A stretch of 64,000 bases of DNA from Areca catechu (taxonomy: Eukaryota; Streptophyta; Magnoliopsida; Arecales; Arecaceae): assembly GCA_021397845.1 (NCBI GenBank), contig CM038047.1, forward strand, positions 44,423,210 to 44,487,209. Reading direction: 5' to 3'. Below, one piece after another: positions 1 to 11,748 of the stretch. A program made the translations under genes and the position numbers. The notes beneath the pieces were generated by a model. That model did no database searches, was not told where the DNA came from, and saw only the letters and a program-made list of their open reading frames with translations. How positions within the stretch are numbered: the stretch's first letter is position 1; every line of letters begins with the position of its first letter.

Positions 1-1465
1 AAGCTGGCGGCCCCTCGCTCCCTCGCTAGGTGGCACCCGGAGATGGGTCCACCTCTGCCGAGATCGACCCGGGCCATCCTGCTCCTTCGCTAGGTGGCAT
101 CCGGAGATGGATCCACCTCGGTCGAAGTCGAGCACCTCTCTGCCGCTGCACCAGGTGTCCACCCAGGAGGGGTCCACCTCAGTCGAAGTTGGCGGCCTCT
201 CGCTCCCTCGCCAGGTGGCACCCGGAGATGGGTCCACCTCTGTCAAGGTCGAGCCGGGCCCTCCTGCTCCTTCGCCAGGTGGCATCCGGAGACGGATCCA
301 CCTCGGCTGAAGTCGAGCACCTCTCTGTCGCTCCGCCAGGTGTCCACCCAGGAGGGGTCCACCTCAGCCGAAGCTGGCGGCCCCTCGCTCCCTCGCCAAG
401 TGGCACCCGAAGATGGGTCCACCTCTGCCGAGGTCAAGCCGGGCCCTCCTGCTCCTTCGCCAGGTGGAATCCAGAGACGGATCCACCTCGGCCTAAGTCG
501 AGCACCTCTCTACCGCTCCAGGTGTCCACCCAGGAGGGGTCCACCTTGGTCGAAGCTGGTAGCCCCTCGCTCCCTCACCAGGTGGCACCCGGAGACGGGT
601 CCAGCTTTACCGAGGTCAAGCCGGGCCCTCCTGCTCCTTCGCCAGGAGGCATCCGGAGACGGATCCACCTCGGCCGAAGTCGAGCACCTCTCTGCCGCTC
701 TGCTAGGTGTCCACCCAGGAGGGGTGCACTTCGGCCGAAGCTGGCGGCCCCTCTCTCCCTTGCCAGGTGGCACCCGGAGACGGGTCCACCTCTATCGAGG
801 TCGAGCCGGGCCCTCCTGCTCCTTCACCAAGTGGCACCCGAAGACGGGTCTACCTCGGCCGATGTCGAGCACCTCTCTGCCGCCCTGCCAGGTGTCCACC
901 CAGGAGGGGTCCACCTCAATCGAAGCTAGCGGCCCCTCGCTCCCTCGCCAGGTGGCACCCGGAGACGAGTCCACCTCTGTCGAGGTCGAGCCGGGCCCTC
1001 CTGCTCCTTCGCCAGGTGGCATCCGGAGACTGATCCACCTCGGTCGAAGTCGAGCACCTCTCTGCCGCTCTGCCAGGTGTCCACCCAGGAGGGGTCCACC
1101 TTGGTCGAAGCTGGCGGCCCCTCGCTCCCTAGCCAGGTGGCACCTGGAGACGGGTCCACCTCTACCGAGGTCGAGTCGGGCCCTCCTGCTCCTTCGCCAG
1201 GTGGCATCCGGAGACTGATCCACCTCGGTCGAAGTCGAGCACCTCTCTGCCGCTCCGCCAGGTGTCCACCCAGGAGGGGTCCACCTTGGTCGAAGCTGGC
1301 GGCCCCTCGCTCCCTGGCCAGGTGGCACCCGGAGATGGGTCCACCTCTGCCGAGGTCGAGCCAGGCCCTCCTGCTCCTTCGCCAAGTGGCACCCGGAGAC
1401 AGGTCCACCTCGGTCGAAGTCGAGCCTTTCTCTGCTCCTTCGCCAAGTGGCACCCCCTGACAGGT
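1..1465 (+). repeat. Minisatellite, about 185-bp unit, 8 copies, inside LTR G
   Basis: The phrase aagctggcgg recurs (with variants) at 1, 187, 371, 553, 738, 923, 1108 and 1294, a spacing of 182-186 bp. Each unit is three related subunits of about 61 bp, each carrying a form of ccaggtg.c.cc..ga..gggtccacctc. The same motif builds the 122-bp units in the LTRs of element C. Long open frames cross the array in several frames on both strands, but they only reflect GC-rich repetition and I do not call them genes. Confidence 0.92.
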
Positions 1466-1880
1466 CCACCTTGGCTGAGGTCAGCCCTACTCAGCGAAGC
1501 CTCGGGGAAGTAGGGGCGCAGGTTTCAAGATTGCCACTCGGGCTGCGCGCGCCGCGCCCCGTAGGGGGCGCCAGTATGGGCTGCAGTGACACGTGAAACC
1601 TCGTTTACACCAGTCGGATGGGCCCCGCAACCGAGAAGCAGAATCCTTGCGGGCAGGAGCCCAAAATGGCTGGGCACTCATCATCAACGCCTCGAAAGGA
1701 GAGCTCTCGTACTCGGCCCAAGGCCTCGCCAGTATCCTCCCCCCTTCCTCGTGACACATGAGGGGCGAGGCGGTTCGGCCACTAAGTTCCTAGTTTCGAA
1801 GAGGAAAGGAAGGGGGGGAGAAAGGCGAGAAGTGGGAGGGAGCCCTCGGAGAGGAGGGGGGACTGGAGGTAATGTGATGA

Positions 1881-1887
1881 TATAAAA
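1881..1887 (+). promoter_or_regulatory. Likely TATA box of LTR G
   Basis: TATAAAA lies downstream of the minisatellite and about 380 bp before the LTR end, a position expected for an LTR promoter directing transcription rightwards. Confidence 0.5.
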
Positions 1888-2279
1888 AGGATGGTAAAAA
1901 CGGGCAGGGAGGAGGGGGAAAAAAAAGGAGAAACACACCAAGAGAATGATCCTGGGAGTTCTCAAGGAATCCTGAGGTGTGAGCTCGGTGAACTCAGCAC
2001 AGGGAGCTGGGCATCAACTCCACTCTTCCCCACACTTCTTTCATTAACATCTCCTCTAAGCACGGGAGTCCTTCGGGAACCCGCCTTAGGGGATTGTTCC
2101 ATCTCATCGCTCTCTAACTTGACCGTCAGAGCGCTCCCGCCGAAACTCCCGGCCAGAGTCTCTAACTCTGTTTTGCAGGTCCAGAAGCTTGGAGATCTCG
2201 AGATGAGACGGTCCGAGACCGGTGCCAGCTCAAGAGCTACAGGCCACCGCGGTGAGATCGGCAACACCACTGATCCATC

Positions 2280-3092
2280 TGATACAACTAGTACTCCTTC
2301 TCCATTGCTTTCCAAAGCATTTGCACCACTAGTGTTAGCACTTCCCTTTTCTATCTTCCAAAGAGGACAACTCTTTCTGATATGCACAAGCTGACGACTC
2401 TTATAGCATTTCACATTCTTGTGGTTCCGAGACTAAGATCTGTCCTTGGGATTTCTCCTAGCTCTTTCCTTAGATCTTCCTTGCCTCTTATTTACAGCAA
2501 GAACCTCTGAGTTAGGATTACCTTTGCAGATCTTTTCCCTTTACTCATTGGATCTGAGCACACCAACAATCTCTTCAAAGTTTAGCATTTCCTTCCCATA
2601 AACTAAAGTTGTTATGAGACCATCATACAATCCAGGGAGTGAACACAATAGCAACAATGCCCGATCTTCTTCATCAATCTTCATATCCAGACTTATCACC
2701 TCAGAACAAACCTGATTGAATCTCTGAATGTGCACAACATGATCTCCTCCTTCAGGCATTCTCAAGCTATACAATTGCTTTTTCAGCCATAGCTTGTTCG
2801 TCATGTTCTTTCACATGTATATGCTATCCAGTCTTCTCCAAAGACCTTTTGCAGTAGCCTCTGAACATACCTCAGGTAAAACCTGATCAGCCAAACACAT
2901 CTTGATGGTGCTGAAAGCAATCTCTTCTAGCTCTTTCCATTCTTCAACACTAATCTTTTCCGGTCTTTCTTTCACCAAGATCTTGTAGATTCTCTATTGA
3001 ACCAGGAAATCTTTAACCCTTTGCTGCCATAGGGTGAAGTTTCCCTTGCCATCGTACTTCTCAAAATCTACTTTGAATCCACTTGATGCCAT
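2280..3092 (-). pseudogene. Copia Gag, broken (element H1)
   Basis: Gag is the structural protein that packages copia RNA into virus-like particles. The frame starts with ATG at 3092 and begins MASSGFKVDFEKYDGKGNF, a typical copia Gag start; a UBN2-type gag region follows (LWLKKQLYSLRMPEGG at about 2780). Nearer the 3' end a degenerate CCHC zinc knuckle is visible around 2400 (CYKSRQLVHIRKSC), in which the second Cys and the following Gly are lost. In-frame stops after residue 32 and before the Met at 2804, together with the zinc-finger changes, make it non-functional. The end and the whole pol are missing because G inserted at 2266. It resembles Tork-type Gags, but I cannot fix the lineage by eye. 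Confidence 0.75.
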
Positions 3093-3188
3093 TACCACAA
3101 TCAAGAATTCAAGAGATATGAAAAACCGTACCTACAAGAAGCCTTACTTCCAACCCTCTGATCTTGAGATCTTTCTTCCACGAACTTT

Positions 3189-3200
3189 GCTCTGATACCA
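3189..3200 (-). other. Primer-binding site, initiator tRNA-Met (H1)
   Basis: gctctgatacca on the plus strand is TGGTATCAGAGC on the minus strand, the standard complement of the 3' end of plant initiator tRNA-Met. It lies two bases from the LTR end and fixes the orientation of H1. Confidence 0.88.
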
Positions 3201-3202
3201 AA

Positions 3203-4039
3203 TGTAGAGAATTTGATTCCAAACCCAACTAGATTTCACGAACCAAATCTTCTAGAACAATCTTGTTTCCGATCAAGAATGAATGCCCTGATCAACAAAT
3301 CAATCATGGAAGCATATCACCAGGTTATGGATGACCATCTGCCAGCAATCTTCATTGAAGATCATGGTAGGATTCAGGTCTATGAAGATCAAGAACAACA
3401 AGAACGGGAGAAGAGAAAAGAAGAAGAAGAACATAGGAGTTTTCATCGGAGAAAGGGATTTCTACTTTCAAGAAGTTTGTTACACCATACCACATCCTCT
3501 TACGAGAATACAATATATATATACCTTGATCACACGTGCCCGAGATCCCAAAAAACTCTCCCAGCTGGCACCGTTCAAAATAGTTCACCCGTCATCCGAG
3601 TTGACCCGAAACATTAGAGTCGACTAGACCTTGCATCCGAGTTGACTCTAATCCATCCGAGCCGACCCGTCCAAACAACAGGTTTCTTGACTGTGCATCT
3701 GAGCCGACCCGAATCCATCCGAGCCGACCCGTCCAGACTGTAGATTTCCTGACTGTGCATCCGAGCTGACTCGAATCCATCCAAGCTGACTCGAATCCAT
3801 CCAAGCCGACTCTTCCAGTCCATAATCACCTGTTCTGAAATGTACCAACCAACAGAGTCGATTCTTACAACAGAAGAGCCGACCCAAAGACCCAGACTGA
3901 CCAAAACTGAGCCTAAACACCTAGGACTCATACCGGACTCAATCCTAGTCCTAGACACATCATGGAAAACCATGATAGACCAAATCAACTCATGTACATT
4001 GACCCGACTAGCCATGAATGCACCACCTGAGGCTCAACA
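3203..4039 (-). repeat. 5' LTR of copia element H1 (837 bp)
   Basis: The LTR starts TGTAGAG on the plus strand next to the primer site and ends CTCAACA, giving matching 7-bp inverted ends. To its right (4045 onwards) the pol frame of H2 resumes, so this is the outer edge of the H1 insertion. The partner LTR is not in the window. Confidence 0.72.
3590..3815 (-). repeat. Short GC-rich tandem repeats inside LTR H1
   Basis: Variants of catccgagccgacccg recur every 20-65 bp, separated by related spacers such as cttgactgtgcatc. Overlapping minus-strand frames translate the array into repeated GWIRVGSDA-like peptides, with no sign of being real protein. Confidence 0.7.
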
Positions 4040-4044
4040 CATAT

Positions 4045-5445
4045 AGCCTTAGTCTCCTAAAGATAATGCATCACCTTCTTAGCATACTTCTAATAGTCTA
4101 TACATGAATTACTTTGATATCTACCAAGCATTCCTAAAATAAAACTAATATTAAGATGAGTACATACTTGAGTATATATCAGACTATCCACTGTAGCTAT
4201 ATAGGATATATCCCTCATTTGATTTCTTTCAATCCAATTCCTAAGATACTGAAATTTATTAAATTTATCATTCTTAATAATTGGTACTTCACTTGATGAG
4301 CAACTTGACATTCCAAACCTTTCTAGGATCCTAATAATATAATTCCTCTGAGATAAACCAAGTAACCTCTTACTTCTATTATGATAGATTTCTATACCAA
4401 GAATATAAAAAGTGTCTTTCATATCTTTCATGTCAAAATATTTGAAAAGCAAATTTGTAGTTTCATACAAGAGCCAAATCACTACTGACTATTAAAATAT
4501 CATCCACATATAGAACCAAAAATATAAACTTACTTCTACTCACCTTCAAATATATATATTGATCAGTAATATTTTTCTTAAATTTGAAAGAAACAATAAC
4601 ATTATTAAACTTTAAGTACCATTACTTGGAAGCTTATTTAAGACTATATATGAATTTATTTAATTTGCATGCCAACCTTTTATTTTCTTATACTAAAAAC
4701 CCTTTAGGCTATTCCATATACATCTCTTCTTATAAATCTCCATTCAAGAATACAGTCTTGACATCTATTTGATGTAGCTTTAAATCAAAATAAGCTACTA
4801 ATACCATAATAATTCTGAATGAATCCTTTCCAGAAATAAAAAAATATATATTTTAAAATAATTTGTGCTCTCCTTTTGAGAGAATTTTTTTTACTATAAG
4901 TCTAGCCTTCTATCTTTCAATATTACTTTTAGAGTTTCATTTGATTTTAAAAATTTACTTACAACCAATAGACTTGAACTTTGTAAGCAATTTGACAAGT
5001 ATTTAGACTTGATTTTTACTCATAAATTTTATTTTATCTTTTGTGACATCTAACCAAAGTTTAGAATCATCACTATTTATGGTATCCCTAAATGAGACTA
5101 GATCATCTTTAATCCTAATATTATAATCATATTCTTATAAGTAAATAATATAATTATCTGAAATAGCCTATATTTTAATTTTAATAGATCTTCATAATAT
5201 TCTAGGTTCAGTATCATTATTATGATTATTTTAATTGGTTAGGTTCATTGATAGGCTATCTGAGAGGTGGTGCATCAACCACTTGTTGATATTTCATACT
5301 ACCAGGATGAATAGTATCAAGTGGATCATCTCCACATGTTACCATAATGAAAAAGATTCTCTTTTTCCTCTAATACTTAATGAACCTAGCAGTTCCAATT
5401 TCAATAATTCTAGAAAACCTAGTCTATTTTATGCATGTATTTAAA
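4045..5445 (-). pseudogene. Copia reverse transcriptase/RNase H fragment (H2)
   Basis: Reading leftwards, the start of the reverse transcriptase region lies near 5100 (LWLDVTKDK). The segment around 4760 reads DVKTVFLNGDL, the catalytic motif FLVLYVDDIL lies at 4499-4520, and the connection to RNase H follows at 4482-4090 (FYILGIEI, LLGLSQRNYI, ILGMLGRYQSN). Stops are scattered through it, for example in SLK*ASK* near 4650. The frame ends against the H1 LTR at about 4045, so most of RNase H is missing. Upstream at 5240-5445 the linker between integrase and RT is recognisable but heavily mutated. Confidence 0.8.
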
Positions 5446-7410
5446 AAAAAATTAAAAATATAAATACAATGGATTAGATTAAACTATTTAATCTGATCAT
5501 GCATTAAAATATTTTTATAAATAACCTACATAGGATCATGACATGATAATATATATATAACGATAGGCTGAAATATAAAATAATAAATGTATAAACATAT
5601 TGCTATACACTATATCTATAGCATAATTATCACATCATTACTTTTCAGTAATAGACGATGCTCACTATTATTGAAGACCCTACTAGCCACACAAAGTATC
5701 TAGCATCTACAGGTGATCCACATGGGAGTATTATCTTAACCAGTTCCTTTAGAGTCCTAACTTGTCTGGAACCTCAATGGCTTATCTTCCTTCTTCTAAA
5801 AATTGAGATACTCTTGGAATCAAAGAAAAACCTACTAAGGATGGAATTTTGAGGTGGAAATTACTTTTTAAGTCTAAACTATCTAGAATCCAGCCCAGGA
5901 GATATTTTTTCTCCTTGAATACAAATCCCCACACATCCCACTCTCTTTTAGGTAGAAGACTATCTTAACTAGCCTTTTTCCTCTTCTTTTTCTTATCTCT
6001 TCTAACCTCCCTCACATGCCTAGTAGTAGTCCAATAAGTTGGTGCCAAGTGGTTAGGAGGGACAGATAAGAGGAGAGATAAAGGGAGAGAATAGGAGAGA
6101 GACTGGGGGGAGGTTAGGATAACGACTTGAATTCAAAATTCAAATTCAAAACTCAAGTTTAAATTTGAGTTCAGAAATATGTTTGAATTTGAATTCAAAA
6201 CTTAAATTCAAAATATGAGCTAAGATGCATGGGTTAGGTCCAATCCAATTGAAGTCAACTCAAGTTCAAACTAAATCATATTGGAGTTGACCCAAATTTC
6301 ATAGCTCAATCAAATTGAGCTAACCAGCAATCTAATTACTAATTAATCTTAATAATTTAGTAAAAAAACTTTGTCATAATATTTGTAACTGATGAGTCGA
6401 TAATTGAAAAAATCTTAAGTATCAGCTCACCAAAATGTCGATACTTGGAAATATCGACTTAAGGTCAATTATCAATCATAGTGATAATAAAATCCTAAAA
6501 TGATTCACAATTGTTAATCAACCATCAAATCAGGTAGAAACTCTTATTATGTATGACCCCATAGGATTGAATACTAAACCGGTAGTACAGGAACAATTCC
6601 TGTACTAATCGAAGTTACCATCTAGCAATGACACTCGATGTCCAGATAAGTCAAAAGTTGTAGAGCCACAATCAAGAATCTCTGGCATATGATTAGTATA
6701 TAATTTATTCCTTTGACCCTCAATGCTCAAGATGACTTCAAGACTTAATTGCCAACCCTTAAATAGTTCATTTACAAAGTATCTCAACCTCACAAGTCCT
6801 ATGACTCCTCACAAAAACTATCCTGGCTAAGATTTTGCTAAATTGAGATACATGAGACATTCACTTCAATATTTGAAAAGGTCAATCCCATCTTCACTCA
6901 CACACTGACTCACAAGTACTTAACTGTACATAAAAACCTTTTACCACTAGATTAAAAATCTAGATAGTTTGACACCAAAGTATAGTGAGTTGCTTGCAAG
7001 TCACCGTGGTGATCTCAAGTATGAGAAATATTTATATCCATATCCCTTTGTGAGTAATACTTGACAAAAGAGTGCTTCGTGAGTATGTCACGTTCAATAA
7101 AATATCCTACATTCTACCTGCATGCCATACCAGTATTTTCACACTCCTTAGTTAAGAGGACAACTAACGCATATAGCATACAATGACTTACACTCGATAC
7201 ATTATCATTCTATAACAATAAATCATTTGGCCAAAATAGGTTCAAGAACTATATGATAAATTCTTTCTTTATCGTATGAGATGTGGTTCTAAAGACTCTA
7301 TTATAAAAGAGCTTATTACAGGAAGATGCAATGTGATGAACTATCAAAAATAATTTTTATTTATAATAATTTATATACAAGATCAATTACTACAAGTTAG
7401 AGGATTGGCA
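5446..7410 (-). mobile_element. Non-coding insert in H2, probably a solo LTR
   Basis: The integrase frame of H2 stops at about 7420 (reading leftwards through FYCP at 7436), and the downstream linker resumes at about 5445. The 1.96 kb between has no coding potential. It is AT-rich and contains runs of gaattcaaa-type repeats at 6120-6220 and a purine/pyrimidine-rich patch at 5930-6110. An LTR of another element is the simplest reading. Exact ends are unclear: cctag/cctaa on either side is only a weak candidate duplication. Confidence 0.4.
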
Positions 7411-8800
7411 TTAAGACAAATTCCTAATAGTGTGCATTGGACAATAAAATTTAAAATTCTTTAACCTTTCTATATACCCAATAAAATAATAACTAATAGC
7501 TTTAGAATCTAATTTCTTTTCTTGTAGATTATAGAATCGAGCTTTTGCAGGACAACTCCAAACATATAGATGTGCTAAATACGATTTTCTACATATCCAT
7601 AACTCAAAAAAAACTTTAGGAATGGCATTACTAGGGATATAATTTAGGATATATATAGTGATTTTTAAGACTTCTCTTTATAAATATAAAAATAATAAAA
7701 AATTACTAATCATACTCCTTACCATGTCCATCAAAGTATAATTATGCCTTTCAACCATATTATTTTGTTGAAGATTTTCAAGCATAATATACTATGCTAT
7801 AATGCCATATTATTCAAGTAATTTGGTAAAAATATTAGGATTATAGCTAAATTTATCATATCTACTGTAGTACTCATCACCCTTATCAATTCTCATAACC
7901 TTAATTTTTTTATCTAATTAATTTTCTACTTTAGGTTATATATTATAAAGGTTTCCAAAATCTCAAACTTTTCATGTAATAGAAAAACATAATCATATCT
8001 TGAGAAATCATCAAAAAAAATGATGAAATATCTTCACCCTCCAAAATAAGATAAAAGATAGCCATAAATATCAGTATGCATCAATACTAGTAATCCTTGA
8101 CTTTTAGTGGTATTCTTTTTATGATTTTTAATTTATTTTTCTTTAATACAATCAATACACATACCAAATCACTAAATTCTAGATTTGATAAAATACCTTT
8201 CTTAACCAATCTATTAAAGATGTCAACAAAATCCAAATCCATGGATACTCGACTCGGTCCGATTCGATTGAATCGGGTAGTCAATGCTTTAACTGGGTTT
8301 GGACCAAGTTTGGATAAAATCTGAATGCTTAACTTTGTATTTCGACCAGGACTGGATATATATACATCAGACCCAAACCCAGCCTGAATTATTTTAATAT
8401 TTTAATATATATAATTAATATATATTATATTAAATATATTTTATTTTGATTGAATGTGAAACTAAGTATTGTTGAACTAAAAATGTAGTTGAATTTTATT
8501 TTTTTAATATGTGTATGATTTATAGAATGGTAGATGATTTTAAAGTTGACAAAAATAAAAAAAATATTTAATGTGACTCAATTAGGTTTGGGCCGAGTAA
8601 ACCTGAATTACATTATACCCATTGAGATGGGTTTGTATAAAAAAATCTGGTCTTGATAGTGTTTGGGCTAGGTTTGGATAGTTTATTGGGTATTCGAGTT
8701 TGGGTTTGGATAGTTAAAAACTTGGACCAAACCCTGCCCATTACCATCCCTACAATCTAGTTATCTTTTCTTTTGAAATGTGATATAATTATCTATACCA
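7410..8800 (-). pseudogene. Copia integrase, broken (H2)
   Basis: From right to left are the remains of the HHCC zinc finger region (HISKEKITRL at about 8760-8790, then LVKKGILSNLEFSD at about 8180-8215, split by a MITE), the catalytic core (FDDFSRYDYVFLLHEK at about 7970-8025; QQNNMVERHN near 7760, containing the Glu region) and the C-terminal end (LAHLYVWSCPAKARFYNLQEKKLD at 7500-7590, shown by its match to copia integrases). Stops and frameshifts throughout rule out activity. Confidence 0.78.
8214..8752. mobile_element. MITE, hAT-like, inserted in H2 integrase
   Basis: This 539-bp AT-rich, non-coding block splits the integrase frame of H2. caatcta stands on both sides (8207-8213 and 8753-8759), a 7-8 bp duplication as for hAT transposons. 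The ends are imperfect inverted repeats: taaagatg at the left and catcccta at the right, differing mostly by G-to-A changes. Internally it has runs such as gggtttgga and ttgggtttgg near both ends. There is no transposase, so it would have been moved by an autonomous relative. Confidence 0.6.
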
Positions 8801-9300
8801 CAACATCAACGAACTCTTATTCACAATACTATGTTTCATTCCAACATTGATACTTAAAACAAGTAAAGATTATGCATAAGAAGAATTTAAATTAATTTTA
8901 TATAATTCATTGCATAATATCCCAGTACCAACCAAAATATTTTTTTTAATTTAAAACTTGAATTTATAAAAATAAATGAAAAACTTTCTAAATCAAGTTT
9001 TATAAAACAAACTAAATTCCTAGATACTAAAGGAACATGAAGGATATCATATAAATTTAATTAAAATCCAGTGTCTATAATAAGTCTATAGGTCCTAATT
9101 GAAATAACCTTGGACTTCATCTGATTTTCCATAAAGATCCACTATACTTTATTATTTAATTTTCGCCTTGAAAGAAATCTTATAATAAATTAGAAACATG
9201 AATTGCTGTACCCAAATCAATCCACCAAGTATTAAAATGAACATCAATAAAATTGATTTTGAAATAGACAAGTGATAAGGGAATATCTTTTTTTTCCTAA
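8800..9300 (-). pseudogene. Copia protease remnant (H2)
   Basis: Around 9190-9235 the minus strand reads HFNTWWIDLGTAIHVSN. This is the copia aspartic protease site, in which D-S-G is expected; here the Ser has become Leu. Downstream, FHLFL and FKYQCWNET align with the rest of the protease-to-integrase region of copia polyproteins. Numerous stops are present. Confidence 0.7.
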
Positions 9301-9399
9301 TCCTTCTTGATATGTCTCTTTTTATTATAGAAGAAATATTTTAATTTGTATGAACCTTTTTTTGGTAGATTATTTGATCATTTATTTTTTTTCTTTACC

Positions 9400-10047
9400 T
9401 TCTTTCTTTTAGGATGCTTCTCTAAAATCATGTGAACAATTGGGATCCCTTCCTATTCTAATCTCTCTTCCTCTTACACATATTGGAAGATGAGTTCATT
9501 CATTGACCATGATTTTTTATGTATTATAGTAAATTTTAAATCGAATAAGCTATAATAAAAGAGAATTGAGAATAAACTAGATAAAAAATTTTTCGGATAC
9601 TATCATTTAAATCATTTAATTTTTCAGCTATATCATATATTTTTATAATATGCTTTTGTACTCTAGAAATTTTATCATATTTCATAGAGGTTAACTGGTT
9701 CATTAAGATATCAGTTAAAACTTTATTTGATTCATTAAACCATTGTTCTATAGAGAAAAGGTACCTAGATGTCAATTTGTTATCAAGAATAAATCTCCTA
9801 ATGTTTCTTGCTATAGGCTCTTAATAATCATGAGAAATAATCTATTAGAATGCTCCCACTTTTCATATAATTCTTTTTGATAAGAAAAACTAGTGGGAGC
9901 AATTAAATCAAGCTAAGACTTATGAAGGGCCAAATCTAAGTCTAGGCATTTTAAAATAATAAGAAGTTACTCGTGCCAATCAGAATAATTGAATCTATTC
10001 AGTATGAATATATTAGTTAAATGTGACAGGAGTGAAGCAAGGGTCAT
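9400..10047 (-). pseudogene. Copia Gag, broken (H2)
   Basis: The likely start is the ATG at 10047 (MTLASLLSHLTNIF), followed by NRFNYSDWHE and LDLDLALHKS, matching the first part of copia Gag (the conserved N-terminal tryptophan region). Further on come YEKWEHSNRLFLMIIKSL (about 9830-9880) and the segment at 9536-9775 containing NQLTSMKYDK. Several stops interrupt the frame. It belongs to a copia group different from H1. Confidence 0.7.
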
Positions 10048-11731
10048 AGTTATAAATAAAAGAATATGGTTACAATTACGAACATGATGCATATTGTAAA
10101 AAATAATTCTACCAATAACACTTATTATATAACTATAAAATATCTTTGGACAATAATTATAGTATATAATAAGTATCGCAACTAATTTAATCATAGATTT
10201 AAACATAATAATGTCAAAACATGTATTATATAAATCATAAATATGAAAATTTTTATAATCAACAATAATATGAAATATATAAGCAAGAATAGTAATTATG
10301 GTATGAATATATAATTTATATTTAAATAGTGTCCCATCATATTAGTTACACTTTTAGTGCTTTAACAATGATTATAAAAATCCAAGATTATTTTCATTTT
10401 TGGATGCAGAACTTTCCGTCTTTATGCAATTCAAGTTAGTTAATCAATAACTGTCAAATTTACATCTAATATAATTATCTTTGAATTAATTGTAATAGAT
10501 ATATCTTTATACAATTCTAAAATATAATGAAAGAAAAAGACTATTAGGTCTCAATAACTCAGCTATTCAAAATCTATAGAGTACTCCGGATCCTTTAGAA
10601 CTATATAAAAATATACTTGAATAATACAATGATAAGTAGAATTATATATAAATAATTTAAAAATAATTTAAATATTTTATTATATATAAAGAACTTAACC
10701 AAAATATTTTTTAAACCATTATGAGGTCAATAGCTCAAAAAAAAACTTAAATTGGATAAAAAATTAGCAAATTATAGCAATTTCATTAAAAAATCAATAA
10801 TAGAAGACAACCGTAAATAACAAACAGTAAAAGGGCTTTTATGAAAATAATTTCTTTAAAAACAAAAATCTATTAAAATCGATAGAGGCCTATATGTAAT
10901 TTAAAACTTTATACAGGGAAAATCGAAAAATCCTCTTAACCCAATTATACCAACCCAATGTGGTTGGATTCGATCAATTTATTAAATTGCCTAACTTACT
11001 ACTTAAATCAATGGATCATGGTTTTAAGGGATTGAAACTTGAAACCCAAGCCTATTAATCCTTTCTTCCTCCTAAAGCCCTGTTTCTCTTCCCAACCATC
11101 ATTATGATGAGCCCAAAATCACCATGACTGATGGTGTTCTTCCTTAGCAAGACTGATCCATCCCATATTGACCATCGACAACCTTCTTTCGATTGCTAGT
11201 GACCATCTTCCATCTTCTGGTGACCAAAAAAAATCCTCATTTCATCTTCTTGGATGAAGGAGCCAAAATCATCTCTCCCACCCATATAACTCCTTGGTCG
11301 GCAAGCCCATTGCTTGTCAATGAGCCACTGGCCAACAAAATTGGCTGAAAATAGCTATCCGATATGCCGATGTGGTTGAGCATGAGGGAAATCAATGGAG
11401 GAGTGTTCCTCTTGTCAAATCTTGGTCGATAGTCAACATAAAAAATTTGGATCGATGAACCATCCCCAAACTACCAGGATTTCACTAAAGATGGGAGTCT
11501 CACCATAGCCCAAATTTCTTCATCGAAAGGAGAGGGATGATGGTGAGAAAACCTTATGCCATCCCTTTTCTTCCCCTTTCTTTCTTTCTTTTCTTTTAAG
11601 TTCCAAAAAATCATAAATAATTTTCTAAATCTTAATTTAATTTCAAATATATAAAAAATATAATTTTAATATTCCAAAATTAAGTCAAAATTTATTGAGT
11701 TTTTTTTTTGCATGAATACAAAGCATGAAAC
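10048..11731 (-). other. Untranslated leader of H2
   Basis: This AT-rich stretch lies between the primer-binding site and gag. I see no protein domain. A slightly more GC-balanced block at 11040-11560 has no convincing frame either. The leader is long for copia, so it may contain a further unrecognised insert. Confidence 0.45.
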
Positions 11732-11732
11732 C

Positions 11733-11748
11733 TAACTCTGATATCACA
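11733..11748 (-). other. Degenerate primer-binding site of H2
   Basis: taactctgatatcaca is a mutated form of the tRNA-Met complement seen in H1, B and D. It lies directly before the LTR start at 11749. Confidence 0.65.

Larger units (their letters stand above)
1..2266 (+). mobile_element. Element G: 3' part of a Tat-type Ty3/gypsy LTR
   Basis: This is the right-hand part of a long LTR whose start lies left of the window. The first 1.46 kb is a minisatellite, followed by a GC-rich promoter-like stretch, a TATA box at 1881 and a transcribed region. The end at 2266 (..ggcaaca) matches the LTR ends of elements A, C and E, all of which finish in gcggcaaca or a close variant. The next bases are internal sequence of copia element H1, not a primer-binding site, so this is a 3' LTR or a solo LTR inserted into H1. 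The expected target duplication on the right is ccact (2267-2271); its partner is off the window. Confidence 0.75.
2267..4039 (-). mobile_element. Element H1: truncated Ty1/copia, 5' LTR plus gag
   Basis: On the minus strand this reads 5' LTR (4039 to 3203), primer-binding site (3200 to 3189) and gag (3092 leftwards). The rest of the element is cut off by LTR G at 2266. H1 sits inside the copia element H2: the H2 reverse transcriptase/RNase H frame runs leftwards to about 4045, where the H1 LTR begins. Confidence 0.8.

Noticed and set aside
30..1513. Several overlapping long open frames on both strands (up to 374 residues)
   Set aside because: They come from a GC-rich 185-bp minisatellite; the same repeat is open in many frames and shows no domain or codon signature.
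3213..3617. A 134-residue plus-strand frame inside LTR H1
   Set aside because: It lies within an LTR, has no domain and overlaps other open frames on both strands.
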